From: Vitis vinifera | Lineage: Eukaryota > Streptophyta > Magnoliopsida > Vitales > Vitaceae | Direction of reading: 5' to 3' | DNA: 64,000 nucleotides | Assembly: GCF_030704535.1 (NCBI RefSeq) | Contig: NC_081807.1 | Coordinates: forward strand, 1,467,001 to 1,531,000 | Part shown: piece by piece, positions 36,770-48,745 of the stretch | How positions within the stretch are numbered: the first letter of the stretch is position 1 | How the letters are laid out: each line of letters begins with the position of its first letter | Notes under the pieces: generated by a model | What the model saw: the letters and a program-made list of their open reading frames with translations, nothing else | What the model was told of the DNA's origin: nothing | Databases searched by the model: none | Program-made: the position numbers and the translations under genes

Positions 36770-39700
36770 ATGCGTCGAGAAATTTCGATTTTGCTTCAGC
36801 CACGATGGATTCTTCCCATTCTCATCGCCACTATTTTACTCATTCTTTTCCTGTCCGTTTACCCTAGGGTAATTTTCTGACAACCCATTCTGTTTGGATG
36901 CTGAGAAAAGGTCCGAAAAATGGAGACCCACTGCGATTTTTGGGTTTTTGTTTTTGGGATCTTTTCCCAGAAAGCTATAGATTGTTTCGGTTATGCTGAA
37001 TTGGTGTGTTTTTTTTCGCTTTTTTAAGTATTGGAAAAGTCAAGATTCGGAAATTTGGTTGCTTTTATTTTCCTCCCCAATTTTCTCAGCAGCTAGAGGG
37101 TTCATGTTTGCGTGTGTGTTCTTTTCTTTTTTGCTTTTGGTATGGTGGGTAGATTTGGTGAAGTAATTTGGGGTTGTGGTTGACTTGGGATTTGATTTTT
37201 CCAATGTGGCGATTTATTAATGATTTTGCGGTCTCAAATAATGGAAAATCTAAAATGTGGAGCTTTATTTTCCTGCATTTCTCAGCAACCAAATGGGGTG
37301 TAGATATATGTTTCTGTGAAATGGTTTGTTCTTCTTGTTCATTTAGGGAGGTGCGCATTTTCTTCTTCTTTTTATTGTGGTTGTAAATTTGATGAAGAAT
37401 CGTGGGAATTCTGAAGTGATTTGGGTTTCTCTCTTTAGATTTGGTTTTCTAAATATAGGAATGGATGTTGCGTGGATCAGATTTGTCACTTTGTGATGGG
37501 AGTTTGGCTGATAGTGACAGTATCTGATTTTGTGTGGGCTATTGGGGACTTTAAGGGATTATGTGGATTTTGTTTTATGCTAGTGAATGCTCTGATCCGG
37601 GTTCAACAATAAAACTAGAATCTATGACTCTATGAGATTCTCTAGGAAATCATCATTACAACTTTAAAAGATGACAACCAATTATGTTTCATTATTATTG
37701 TTGTCACAGATGGTTGCTCTGTAAGTTTTAAGTTAAGAAGATGCTATTGATAAGGTACAAGTGAGGAAAGATGGCTTGTTATATTTGAAGTTGTTTTTTT
37801 ATTCATCTAGTATTACGTGTTTAAGGAGATGACTTATAGAATTGTGGAGTGCCTTTTAGGGAGAGATGTGATTGATTTACCATGTTTCTAAATTGTTTTG
37901 TTACAATAATGTGCCTTCTGACACAAAAACGGGTACTGGAACTCTCAGCATTGCATGCAAGATATTATAAGATATGTTTGTTTGAGTTTCATGTTGATGG
38001 AATACACAATTTGCTCAGTAAATAGCTAGAAAAATTAATTAGATGAGGAAAAGATGTCAAGTAGTTGGTTTAAGGTGGAAAAGATCAGTCGGAGATTATG
38101 AGCTATCGAGTTTGTTTGGGATAAGTAACATTCAGAGTGCTTTAATGGGGATGGGTCTTGGTAAGTTTGTTTTGGAACTTCTGTTGCTACTGAGGTGAGC
38201 AATTGTGATCAGTATAATACAAGCAAAGTGAGTATCAAGGACACTAACCCTCAAAGAACATTGATTAAAATCTCATGCTGGAGATGGACGATGGCTTTGG
38301 TGATTTTTCTTCCAATCTGGAGTTAAGTACAGTCATGGTTGTTTGCACTTTCCTAAGATTTGATGAGTATTGAATTCTCTGAGGCAGGTATTTGGAGGTC
38401 ATTGGGTGGAAAGCGGTTACTGAGTTATAGTCTTCTACCACTTTTGATGTAGCAACTCATGTTGAAATCCCAACCCTAGTTGATCAGAAAATGTTATCAC
38501 AAAATTTGTCCAGAAGGTCAAATTCAGTCTGCTATGAAACAACGTATTTGGATTTTAGTTGAGTAATGCAGGAGAAGTCAAGCATATGGATGTAGTCTTT
38601 TATGGGTTAATTGTGAATGTCTTGTTTGATTATGATTTTAGTTTCTATTTTCTTCATGGTTTGTTACTTTCTCTGCAAAACCATGGTTTTCATCGACTTT
38701 TGGACTGAAAATTAGTTAGATTTGGTGTTTTAGCGTTTTAACTTTCAGAAACTGGATTAGAGCTGCTTGCATGGCTTTGAGAAATATACTCAATATTGAA
38801 GAAATTTATTTGTATTTGTCTTTTCACTTGGTGATGGTTCAGAGGGTTGGGAGCTTGTGGATTGCTTTTATTTGGTTTTATATAGTAGCTTCTGGTGATG
38901 TATGTGCATCATGAAAAACATAATGAAGTTCATTTTTCACACATAATCATGGCAGTGGCTGTTCGATTTTTCCTCTTCATAAAAGCGTTTTAGGATCATG
39001 AGTTGCCTCCTTTCAAAGAAAAGAGGTTTTAGTTCTTGTTCTATGATTTCTTTTTCTGATAATTACATTGATCTACATTTTTTCCTTTTTATTTGGTTGG
39101 TGTAACGTCTGATGACTAAATCTCCATGTTTGAGATTCTTGTTCTTAATCTGACTGCAATTTTTTGGTGATAATACTCCCATAAAGATGCATCTTTCCTT
39201 TTTATCAATTACCTGCAATTGTATTGATTTACTTACTCAAATTTGATGCTAGGGGGAAGAGACGGCAGAAGAGGTGCCTGAAATTACTCACAGAGTGTTC
39301 TTGGATATCGATATTGATGAACAACATATAGGTACAGATTCACACCTAATAGCATTGAATAAATTGTGCAGTTAATAAACTTGTTGAAGAAGGTTTTTTT
39401 CCTCTGATTTTCATATAAACTTGGCCATAGTTTCTCAAATCTATATCTTCTCTGGTCAATTTGAAGAAAACTTTGAGTTTTTTTGCATCCAATTGGATGA
39501 TATCTCCTTGAACAGTCAGTAGTTGACCTTGAACCTAGTCTCTCTCTCTTTCTTTTTTTCTTCATACAGTTTAATTTCTTTTGTTTTTTCCCCTCTATTT
39601 TGGTATGCAGCCTCATTTATGGCATTATTTGCAAGGATTTCATAAAATTTCTGCTTTTCAGCAATTTGATCCCACCTATAATAGTTATTGTGGTACTTGG

Positions 39701-42279
39701 GTCAACCTACTGACTTGTTCACAAGAGAGCTACATAGCATTCTGTTTGGTAGAGATCCAAGGCCACAGTTTATTTCAAGATCACTCGGTGCTGTGGAGTA
39801 TTTAACTCATTTTAAGGCATCTACATAGAATAGTAAAAAATTCAGAAGCATTATGGATACTCCTTGACAAAGTTGAAATTGTACTCCCCATCTTTCTTTG
39901 TCAGCACACCTGTTGGTTATATATCCAATAGGATGCAACCTGTGTCTTATACATATAACTATCATGCATCATGTTAACAAATGCAATTTGCTCATTTTGA
40001 TGTGTCTTTGTACATGGCTAGTATTTGAAAGTTGTGTGTTCTTTCTCCCTTTCCTTTTGTGTTCCCTTTCCTTACTTCATCTTATCATTTCAATTTTAGT
40101 TAGTCCAGGTTTGGAGTCACGTTTTCTATCCTTCAATGGTTGATTTAGTAATGGGTCTGTGGGTGGGTGGACTAGGGCTGTTCAATGTTATTTATTACCA
40201 GATAGTCCTTTTTCCAATTTTGACCCACTTAATTACTTTTTATTCCATTGATGAATATATAATGTTCCTATATTTCATCTGTTTTTTCCCTATTTGTTAT
40301 TGATTTTTAATTTTACACCTGAGTTTCTGCAGGTAGAATAGTTATTGGTCTGTATGGCAATGTTGTACCAAAAACTGCTGGTATGTGTTTGATCTTCTTT
40401 ATGAATACTTTAATGTCAGGATCCTGAAACTAGGTCATCTATTTCAAAATGTATATTCGTTTTTCTCTTAATAATGGTTGTAATCTATTACTTCTTAACT
40501 GGTGCTTCAAGTTGATTCTTATTATTCAAATAATATTAGGTGTACATTTACTGTCTTAAACAAATTATGTTTACATAATTATATCTTGAGTCTCAATTGC
40601 TTTTGAAAACATTGTGCTTGTTTTTAAACAAACACCCAAAATTGGGAGAAAACCTTTGTTCATTCTATTTAAACTTTTCTTTATGTTGCACACTGAATGT
40701 GCCCATTGACCATGACTGCCTTTTTTTTTTTTGTCAATATTTGATTTCTTCTTTGAAGCTGTATAATTACTGATTGACATCTTGTGCTGAGAAAAATTTG
40801 AATTTCAGATGATGCTTAATAGTCTATTTCTTCATAAAGAATTGTTGGTATTTGTTTGATTTATTCACGTGTCTCATATTTGCCTAATGCTTGAGTTTTT
40901 TGTTAGCAGAAAACTTCCGGGCTTTGTGCACAGGTACTTTTAGACCATTCTTCTCAACAATTTCTTATGTTTCTTGAATGTTTAGAAATCTCATACTATT
41001 GAAGGAGGCAGATTTTATTATTAATATGCTGGTAATGACCTTGTTATTTCAATGCAGGGGAGAAGGGCAAAGGTGCCAGTGGAAAAAAGCTTCATTATAA
41101 GGGGACACCATTTCATCGTATAATATCCGGATTCATGATCCAGGGTGGAGATACTGTCCATGGCGATGGGAGAGGGAGTGAGTCTATATATGGTGGCACA
41201 TTTCGAGATGAGAATTTCAGGATAAAACATTCACATGCAGGTTCTCTATTACATCTCTTTATTTGGTTGATTTTTTCTTCTGGTTTCTTGTATACTCCCT
41301 AGACAAATTCTCTTTAAAAGTTTTCATAGGGATTCAAAATTTTCAAGATTGAGTTTGTTCCTTTCTCCCTTCCTCTTTGTGAAACCATATATTGCTTGGT
41401 TGTAGGTGTTGTTTCCATGGTGAATTCAGGACCTGATTCTAATGGCTCTCAGTTTTTCATCACCACAGTCAAGGCTAGCTGGTAAGCTACTCCATAGAAT
41501 CACCAAAACACTGGAAAATTTTAGCCATTATAATGGCGGCCTGAGCTGGAAGATGATTTCCTAAGAAACACAACCTACTCTATCTTCCAAGTAATGAGTC
41601 CTTTCATTAAGCATTTTTTTATTAAGCATCCATCCTGAGCCATCCACTCTCACTGTGATAATACTGATGCAATCAGATCAATCTGATTACAGTGAGGTGT
41701 GTGATTTGCTACTGACCATGATGCATAAGATATACTCTGCTAGAGCTAAAATGTCTTTAAAACCTGAATCTAATTATAAATTACTCTGTGTCTATAAGTG
41801 CCCTAATTCCAAGGAGTCTGTCTACAAAGCTAAGGATAATTGCCAAACATTTTGTGGGTGTTGCATTACCTCCATATTTTAGTCACACATGAACATGCCA
41901 ATCATTGACCTGGATTGACATTCTCCTTAGTGTGAGGCTAATTTCAGATCTGATCATGCTGCACTATTGATATAAATGTTTTGGGGTCTGAAAATCGATG
42001 CTTTGGGTCAATACATGTTGCTCCATGCTCTAGATATGAAACTTCTGCGTACAAGTTAATGATCTACATGTAGATGTTCCTTACCAGTAAAAGAATATCC
42101 ATTTAAAACTTGGCAGGTTGGATGGGGAGCATGTTGTATTGGGCAAGGTTATTCAAGGCATGGACATTGTCTACACAATAGAAGGTGGAGCTGGAACCTA
42201 CAATGGAAAACCCAGGAAGAAGGTCGTTATCTCAGACTCGGGCGAGATACCCAAGAGCGATTGGGAAGAAGAAAGCTGA
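36770..42279 (+). CDS. CYP21-1: Membrane-anchored cyclophilin (peptidyl-prolyl cis-trans isomerase) CYP21-1
   Basis: Seven exons: 36770-36868, 39253-39331, 40333-40380, 40910-40933, 41058-41240, 41406-41481 and 42117-42279. They close in frame to 223 residues. A hydrophobic N-terminal segment (residues 12-31) acts as signal or signal-anchor, so the enzyme should face the secretory pathway lumen. The cyclophilin domain (about 46-212) keeps the active-site residues R104, F109 and Q112 ([14 protein letters not shown]), F161/F162 (SQFFITT), W170 and H175 ([13 protein letters not shown]). It catalyses proline isomerisation in protein folding. The opening [12 protein letters not shown] and the ending SGEIPK match Arabidopsis CYP21-1 (At4g34960, from memory). 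Exon 4 is only 24 nt. An upstream out-of-frame ATG at 36741 could start an overlapping uORF if the leader includes it. Intron 1 is 2.4 kb. Confidence 0.94.
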
Positions 42280-43403
42280 TGCTCATCAAATGCTCTCTTG
42301 GGTCTGCAATAGATCAAGTTTTCAGAATTTTTGGTGATTATTTTGCATTTTGTTCCTCTGTATCATGTTGATGAAACAATGCTGATCATCATTTATTGTG
42401 ATCATGAACTCAGGGATCAGTGTCTTAGACATTTTGTATATATGTGTATTTTTTTAAAAAATTTTGATTGTGACTAACAATGTAGAGGAATGAAAGAAAA
42501 TGATTCTATTTTGGAAGCAATTGTGTGAGGACAAAAGCTAGAGGGAATGTAGAAGTTTTGGACATGGTTTTCTTTTATGGACCTACATGGAAAACTTTGA
42601 GCTTTTGAGATTTTTTCTTGGAGTGGGGCTGGCTTATGTATTACCTCCTTTTGCATCACTCAGCTTTGTCTATGTGATGATTCTATACATCCTATGTATA
42701 TGGGTTGTGCTCTTTTTGGGTCTTTCATATTGAAAGTCTTGAAGGATTTTTGTTAGTAGCATTTTCATTGAAAATTTGTTTTTGGTAATGTAATATGTAA
42801 TAAATATACTAAATGTGAATAAGAATGAAGATAGATTTTTAAGTGAGAAGTCATGTTTGGATTTTGGAAAAATCAAAGGGAAATGTAAAAGGAAAATTAT
42901 AAAGACTAAAAAGGAAGTGAAGGAAAATAAAAAAAAGGAAAATTAAAATATTATTTTTATATTTTAAAATACCCATTTCATTTTTTTTCTCTCTTTTATA
43001 TGAAGATAAAATAATTTATTTAGTAAATAAATAATAATATTTTTTTTCCTTGAAAAGAAAGGTGAGTATTTACTATTTCTACCACGTGATTGTAAAAAAT
43101 GGTGGTGGTGTGAGGCATTGGGCTGGGCTTAGAGACAATTATTTAAATTAACAATGTGGCCCATTGGGCTGGCATGCTGAGGTGGCAGATTGAAACAAGA
43201 AAAAAAATATACAGAAAGAAAATGGAAGCCGAGAGCATCTCAATTATTCTAACCCCCATCTGCAGCTCGGGCAACACAGTCAACCAATGATTCGATCACA
43301 ACCACCGCCACCACCATCTCCGCCACTGCGGCCCCAGAATCCCCTTTTGTTTCTTCTCTAAACCCACCTTTTTCTCCCCTCGCTCTTCCTTTCTCTCTCT
43401 AGG
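42280..43403. other. Intergenic region between CYP21-1 and the choline transporter-like gene
   Basis: The region contains the CYP21-1 3'UTR and the promoter/leader of the next gene. The stretch at 42845-43065 shares words with the Tourist-like MITE family seen elsewhere (gtcatgtttggattttgg, gaaggaaaataaaaaa) and may be a degraded inverted copy, but I found no matching second end. A CT-rich leader (43355-43402) precedes the ATG. Confidence 0.45.
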
Positions 43404-46400
43404 ATGGGTAGCTCTGAAGAACCCGACAGGACTAGTCTCCTCCATGACTCTTCATCTCCGACTCACCCTCTCCTCTCCAAATCCTACCCTTCACCCTCAA
43501 TTTCAGAACCTCAGCCTGAATCCTCCGAACCTGACCAGACCCAGTTCCTCCAGATCTCCTACAATTACGGGCCTAGACCCTTCAAGGACCTCCCCTTTCT
43601 CATCCTCTTTCTGGTCGTCGTTCTCTGCACTTTCGGCTTTGGCATCTTCGCAGTTGTGAATCGGAACCCCAATTCTTCCAGCGTTTCTTCTTATTCTTAT
43701 GACTCCAGTTCCACTTCTTGTGTCAAGAACTCCACTGCCTCGCTGAAGCAACAACCCATTTCGGATTACTTGAAACTTTCGTCGAGTTCGCATTTCTTGA
43801 AGGATTTGATATGGACCCTTGTAGTTACTTTGATTTTGAGCATACCCTTTTCTTGGCTTCTTCTTTTGTCGCTCAAGAATTACACCAAACAAGTGGTCTA
43901 CGCCTCGCTTCCCTTCTTTGTTGTGATGCCCATTTTCTTTGATGTGTATTGGTTTGTGGCTTGTACTGTTAGCTCGAGTTGCAGCGAGGCGTTTCCTTTG
44001 GTGTATAGGATTTTGTTGCTTGTGTTTGTGTTTTTGTTTATTGGGGTGATCGTGTGGATAATTGTGGCCAACTGGCATAGAATTGAATTGACTGTGGATA
44101 TAATTGGGATTGCCTCCCATTCGCTATCGAGGAATTTGGGGCTGTTTGTGGTTCTTCCATGTTTGACTTTCAGTTTGGTGATTTACTATGCTCCGATAGT
44201 TGTGTTTTTGGTGTTTGCGAGGTTGAATGGGAAGATTGTGCCGCGGGAATCCAGTGGAGAGTATTATTGTGTTTGGAAGCAGGATAGTTGGGTGCCTGCA
44301 TATTATACATTGGCAATTCTAACAATGTTGTGGTCTGCAACAGCTATGGTGGAGCTGCAGGTTTATGTGATTAGTGGGACTATTGCACAGTGGTACTTTG
44401 CAAAGGATCACGATTCCACCCCAAAGAGGAGTATAAGAAGTTCTTTGAGGTGATTTACAGTTTTTTTTTTTTTTTTTATTTGTGTAATTTATCCATATTT
44501 TATATGCAGTTTTTGTAAACCTTGGAAGAAACTTGTGATCATTCTTGCATGCAGTATTTATTTATGACTAGTTTCAAGGATTCAAAAGCATGTTTAAAGT
44601 ATAAATATTGAATGTGTATGTGTGTTTTTAGGAAGTTAAACATTGATACCATATGAATTTTAAGGAGATTAAATGAATTCTCATTATTGATTCTCCTGAT
44701 TTTTGTGTTGTCACTCTTTGTTTGATGAATTGAAAATTCATGTCTTATAGGTTAGTTTTTTATAGGGTCGTGTTCTAACAGAGGAGGAAGTGAGGTTGTG
44801 TCAAGAAGATTCATGGAAACAACTAGGTCAAGTTAGAAGTATGGAGTGAGAATTCATTTTTAAAGGAGTTTAAGAGAACGAGAACAAGAGAAAAATTAGA
44901 TGAATATAACTTTTGTGGAACTAGGAGAACCAACATAGGCATAGTAAAGATTGTGGGGTAGAATTCACCTTATGGTGAAGATGATAGGAAGAATTGAATT
45001 AGAAATGAATGTTCTCATGAATAGTTTGAGATTTCACCAACTGTTTAGAGATGATTGAGAGTTTGTTTGAGATGGATTGAACAATATAAAGAAAGGTCAA
45101 TAATTGCATTAGTTTGGGTTGCTATTGTTTAAGTTACAGGCACTAAAAGGACAAGAGAAGAGCAAAAATAATTTGGGCTGAGGTTGTGATGCCGTATGAT
45201 TACTAGAAGACATGACTCTAGATAGAGTGGAGTGAGGAGAATGGGCTGAGGAAACTGGTTCAAAGCTTTAATGGGTTGAAAACATATAGGATCGTTTGGG
45301 AAATCCTATACCCTCTGAAGTAGAGGGTGAGGTGTATGAATGAATAGGGTAGAATGATTGTTGGCTTCTAGAATTTAGGTCATTTCCTTTGTTTTTTAAT
45401 GGTTATGTCTATGTCCCCATGATAAGGGATGGGGAAATTGCATGAAGCTTGGAAAGTTTAGAGTTCTATCTTAGCTTTATGCTGGTTGGATTTAATGCAC
45501 AATTTTTTGGAGCATATATTGAAGGGTTTGGTCATGGTATGATGAGTTGGCCATTTGATTCATTCACCTAGTATTGGGGATTTTCTTTATCATATGATCT
45601 TTTCCGTTGCAGTGGGCAGCTTTGACTTGCAGGCATCGAATTGTGGATGTTAGTAGCGCTTCAGCAAACCCTGCCCAATATTCACCCACACATACGATAC
45701 TAAATGAGGAAGGGGCTTTAGTGTTTCTAGCTGTCCTCCCCCTCTCTTCTTCTCCCTTTTTTTTTTTTCAATTTTTTGCTTTCATGATGCGTTTCTCTGC
45801 ACTGGCATGGCAAGCATTGCATGTGGATTCCAGGAGTATTATATAGAGGTCTTGTTCAACTGAATAAAATTTCATGCCAACAATTTGGGATCTGCCTTTT
45901 CTTTCTTTTCAATCTAGTATAACACCCTTTTCCTAGGCTCGGAAACAGTTTTGTAAAAATACTACTGGTATCCAAACATGAGTCCCTCTATCGTGTTAAG
46001 AATGGTTTGAATATGGTCGTGGCATGCAGGCCTGATATGAACTTTGATTTCATGTGCAACAGGTGTGGATCTCAGTTGTACTTGGGTTGTGCCCCTTTTT
46101 CATTGTAATAATTTTTATTCTCTTTGCCTACCAACAACAAAAGAAAAAAAATCAACATGTTTGGAGCATTTATTTTCCTTGAAACACAAGTGATATGATG
46201 AGGGTTGGCACAACTAGTTTGAATGTGATCCCTCATGATATTATAGAGTATCTGCAGTTGCCTATGGTTTTTAGATGTTAGCGGGTTTTTGGATGTTATT
46301 CGTGGTTAATTCTCAGATTCTCTTGGGATTTGCTGTGTTAAGTTATATGTTATTCTCTATCTTTGCAGTGTCAACAATAAAGTAGTAAAAATATGCCCAT

Positions 46401-47700
46401 TGTTCCTGTAATGAAATGTACTAGTTCATTTTATCTTTTTTTTTTTAAATCTTAGTTCTGATATATAACATTATTCTTTGATTAAATGTTAATAGAATCA
46501 CTTTGCGCTAGTTCACATTTCATTTCAATATTTAACCAAACAACAAAACTAGGCAGTAATTCATTCAGACGGTATACAAAACTCGACGGTACTTCATGTA
46601 TGCTTACATTGTTCTCACATCTCATAATTTCAAGCATTAGTACCTTTTGGCTCATTTCTAATTTGTTTGGAAAGGGGGAAAAGGTAAAAAAAACCTTCAG
46701 TTGACTAGAGCAAGATGAGTGCTTTGCTTTTTTCTTCTTCTTCTTCATTTTTTTGAAGAGAAGTTCCAACACTGATCTTGACAGATGAGTGCTTTGCTTT
46801 TCTTCTTCTTCTTCTTCCTTTTTTTAAAGACAAGTTTCAACACTGATCTTGACAGGTGTACTATTCTCATTTACTAATTTATTTTGTAATTTATTTTCTG
46901 ACCACTTGCAGGAATGCCTTGGGTCCCTCTTCTGGCACAGTATGTCTATCTGGATTACTTATTTGTGCTGTTCATGTGGTGCGTGCTGCTGTTGATAGTG
47001 CAAGACAAGAAGAACTTCAGGGAATAGTGAACCTTATGCTCCGATGCTGCGTTAATGCCTTGCTGACAGCTATTGATTTTCTTAACAAGTTCACCATCAA
47101 TTTTGCAGCAATAACTGGTGAAGCTTACTGTACATCTGCAAGGATGACATATGAGCTTCTAAAGCGTAATCTACTTTCTGCTGTTTTTGTGGAGACTGTC
47201 TCCTCTCGAATATTAGGTGGCATTGTTTTTGTGTTCTCAGCAATATATGCAATTGTGGTAAGTAGTTCTTTCCCTGCCTAATCATTCAAGTTTGCATATT
47301 AGTTGTTTAAGATGGTCCTGCAATGGGTGGATGATATGCTGAAGTTATCACATTGTTACACATGTGACATTCTTCAGGCACTTCATGACAGGCTGTTGAA
47401 TTTTTTATTTGTTTCTTGATTCTGGATGTGTATGTGCAGGCTTGTGCTATCTTAAAGGCTGTAAGCAATCTTGGAGCTGATGCATACTTTGTGGCCGCTC
47501 TGGCATGGGTACTGCTGATCTTGGTGCTGGGTTTCTTTGTTCATGTGCTCGACAATGTGATTGACACAGTTTATGTGTGCTATGCCATAGATAGGGACAG
47601 GGGGGAGGTTTGTAAACAGGAGGTTCATGAAGTTTATGTTAACCTACCCATCCGAAGGAACCATAGATCATCTCTTGCCAACAGAACAGTAGGTGTATAG
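43404..47700 (+). CDS. Choline transporter-like (CTL/PNS1 family) membrane protein
   Basis: Three exons, 43404-44449, 46912-47257 and 47440-47700, join in frame to 550 residues. The N-terminal 55 residues are Ser/Pro-rich and acidic, with a dileucine-like start (TSLLHDSS). About ten membrane segments follow, beginning near residue 64 (FLILFLVVVLCTFGFGIFAVV). The family core is visible: YYAPIVVFLVFARLNG, VELQVYVISGTIAQWYFA, GPSSGTVCLSGLLICAVHVVRA, and the carboxyl block GFFVHVLDNVIDTVYVCYAIDRDRGE. The C-terminus is short and cytosolic. Plant CTL1 transports choline and affects vesicle trafficking; the substrate of this CTL2/PNS1-type branch is not established. Intron 1 is 2.46 kb and carries a 70-bp duplication close to the acceptor. 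The exon 1 frame would stop immediately if unspliced, so the splice is required. Confidence 0.92.
46713..46855. repeat. 70-bp tandem duplication in intron 1 of the choline transporter-like gene
   Basis: Two adjacent copies (46713-46782 and 46783-46855) share agatgagtgctttgcttt, a TTC-repeat pyrimidine tract, and caacactgatcttgacag. The second copy ends 56 nt before the true acceptor. Each copy contains a pyrimidine tract followed later by CAG, a splice-acceptor-like arrangement. Confidence 0.85.
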
Positions 47701-48512
47701 TTGACCATGAATTCAACTTGCGTGTTGGGGTTTTGCCTCTCACTTGTTGTCTGTATGAAGTTAAAACTGCATCTCGATGAGTTGTGCATACCTTCGAATG
47801 TTGCATTGTACAATTTCTAGGTTGGTTCAATAAAGAGGTAGTCCAGACAGCTTATTGGATCAATTCAGTTTGTTCTTCTGTTGTGCAAGACAAATCACGT
47901 GAAGCACAAACAAACCCATTGGTGCTTGTCACCTATGGAGGTGATCGGCTGGGGACTGATATTTTGGCCGAGTTGGTGAACCATGAGAAATGTGTTTCTG
48001 CTACTCTTTTTTCTTTTGGCCTGCACACATTTGGATCAGGTGTCATCAGCCATGAATTCTGTTTCAGTCTTGCAGGTGTATCCTTTTCTATTAATGAAGG
48101 TGTCACTTCTACTTATTGGGGAAATTTTCTTGTCTTTTCAGTTTTTATTGATGATACTGAATACTCAAGATCAATATGTTAAAATCCGACAGTTGTATTC
48201 ATTTCGGTACAGGTACCTCATCAATGCTTAGATGGTGTTATTTAATACATTCCCATCCTGTTCCTGTTCATAAATTCTTCAATAATTTCTTATTTTATTT
48301 GTTTCTCTTTATGAGCATTTAATGAAAGAGAGTAACAATATGAATGCCTGTACAATCATCAACATCGATTCTCACTCACCTCTCCAATGAGTTCCTTTTA
48401 TTTCTCATGTTACAAGACAAATGATTCTGTTTAGGTTGTGTTTTAGAAAGGACCCTGAATTTTGATTGGAATACCTAATGCTCCCCCAAGTTTGATTTCT
48501 TCTTTTGATTCA

Positions 48513-48745
48513 TTTGAAGTGGATGGGTCTTCTTGTTGATTTGGGATTATGATTTTCTTAATATAGGCTTCTGTAAATGATTTGTGGTTTGTTTGAAGTG
48601 ACTTGGTCTTCTGGTTGATTTGAGATATACTTTTCTCAATGTCAGATTTTATGAATGATTTGTGGATTGTTTGAAGTGATTAGGTCTTGTAGCTGATCTG
48701 GGATTCTATTTCCTCGATGTAGGGTTTTATAAATGATTCACTGGT
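48513..48745. repeat. Three-copy 78-79 bp tandem repeat
   Basis: Units start at about 48513, 48592 and 48670, each with tttgaagtg, ttggtctt, ttgatttggga-like and aaatgattt blocks in the same order. The copies have diverged by substitutions, so this is an old minisatellite-like array. No coding potential is recognised. Confidence 0.75.

Noticed and set aside
42845-43065. Possible degraded Tourist-like MITE copy in reverse orientation
   Set aside because: Shared words with the family, but only one plausible end and no target duplication.
43503-44120. 205-codon open frame antisense to exon 1 of the choline transporter-like gene
   Set aside because: It is complementary to a long membrane-protein exon with biased codons; no independent signals and an unlikely basic composition.
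47784-48182. 132-codon frame just downstream of the choline transporter-like stop
   Set aside because: Probably 3'UTR or flank sequence; no homology and no promoter signal.
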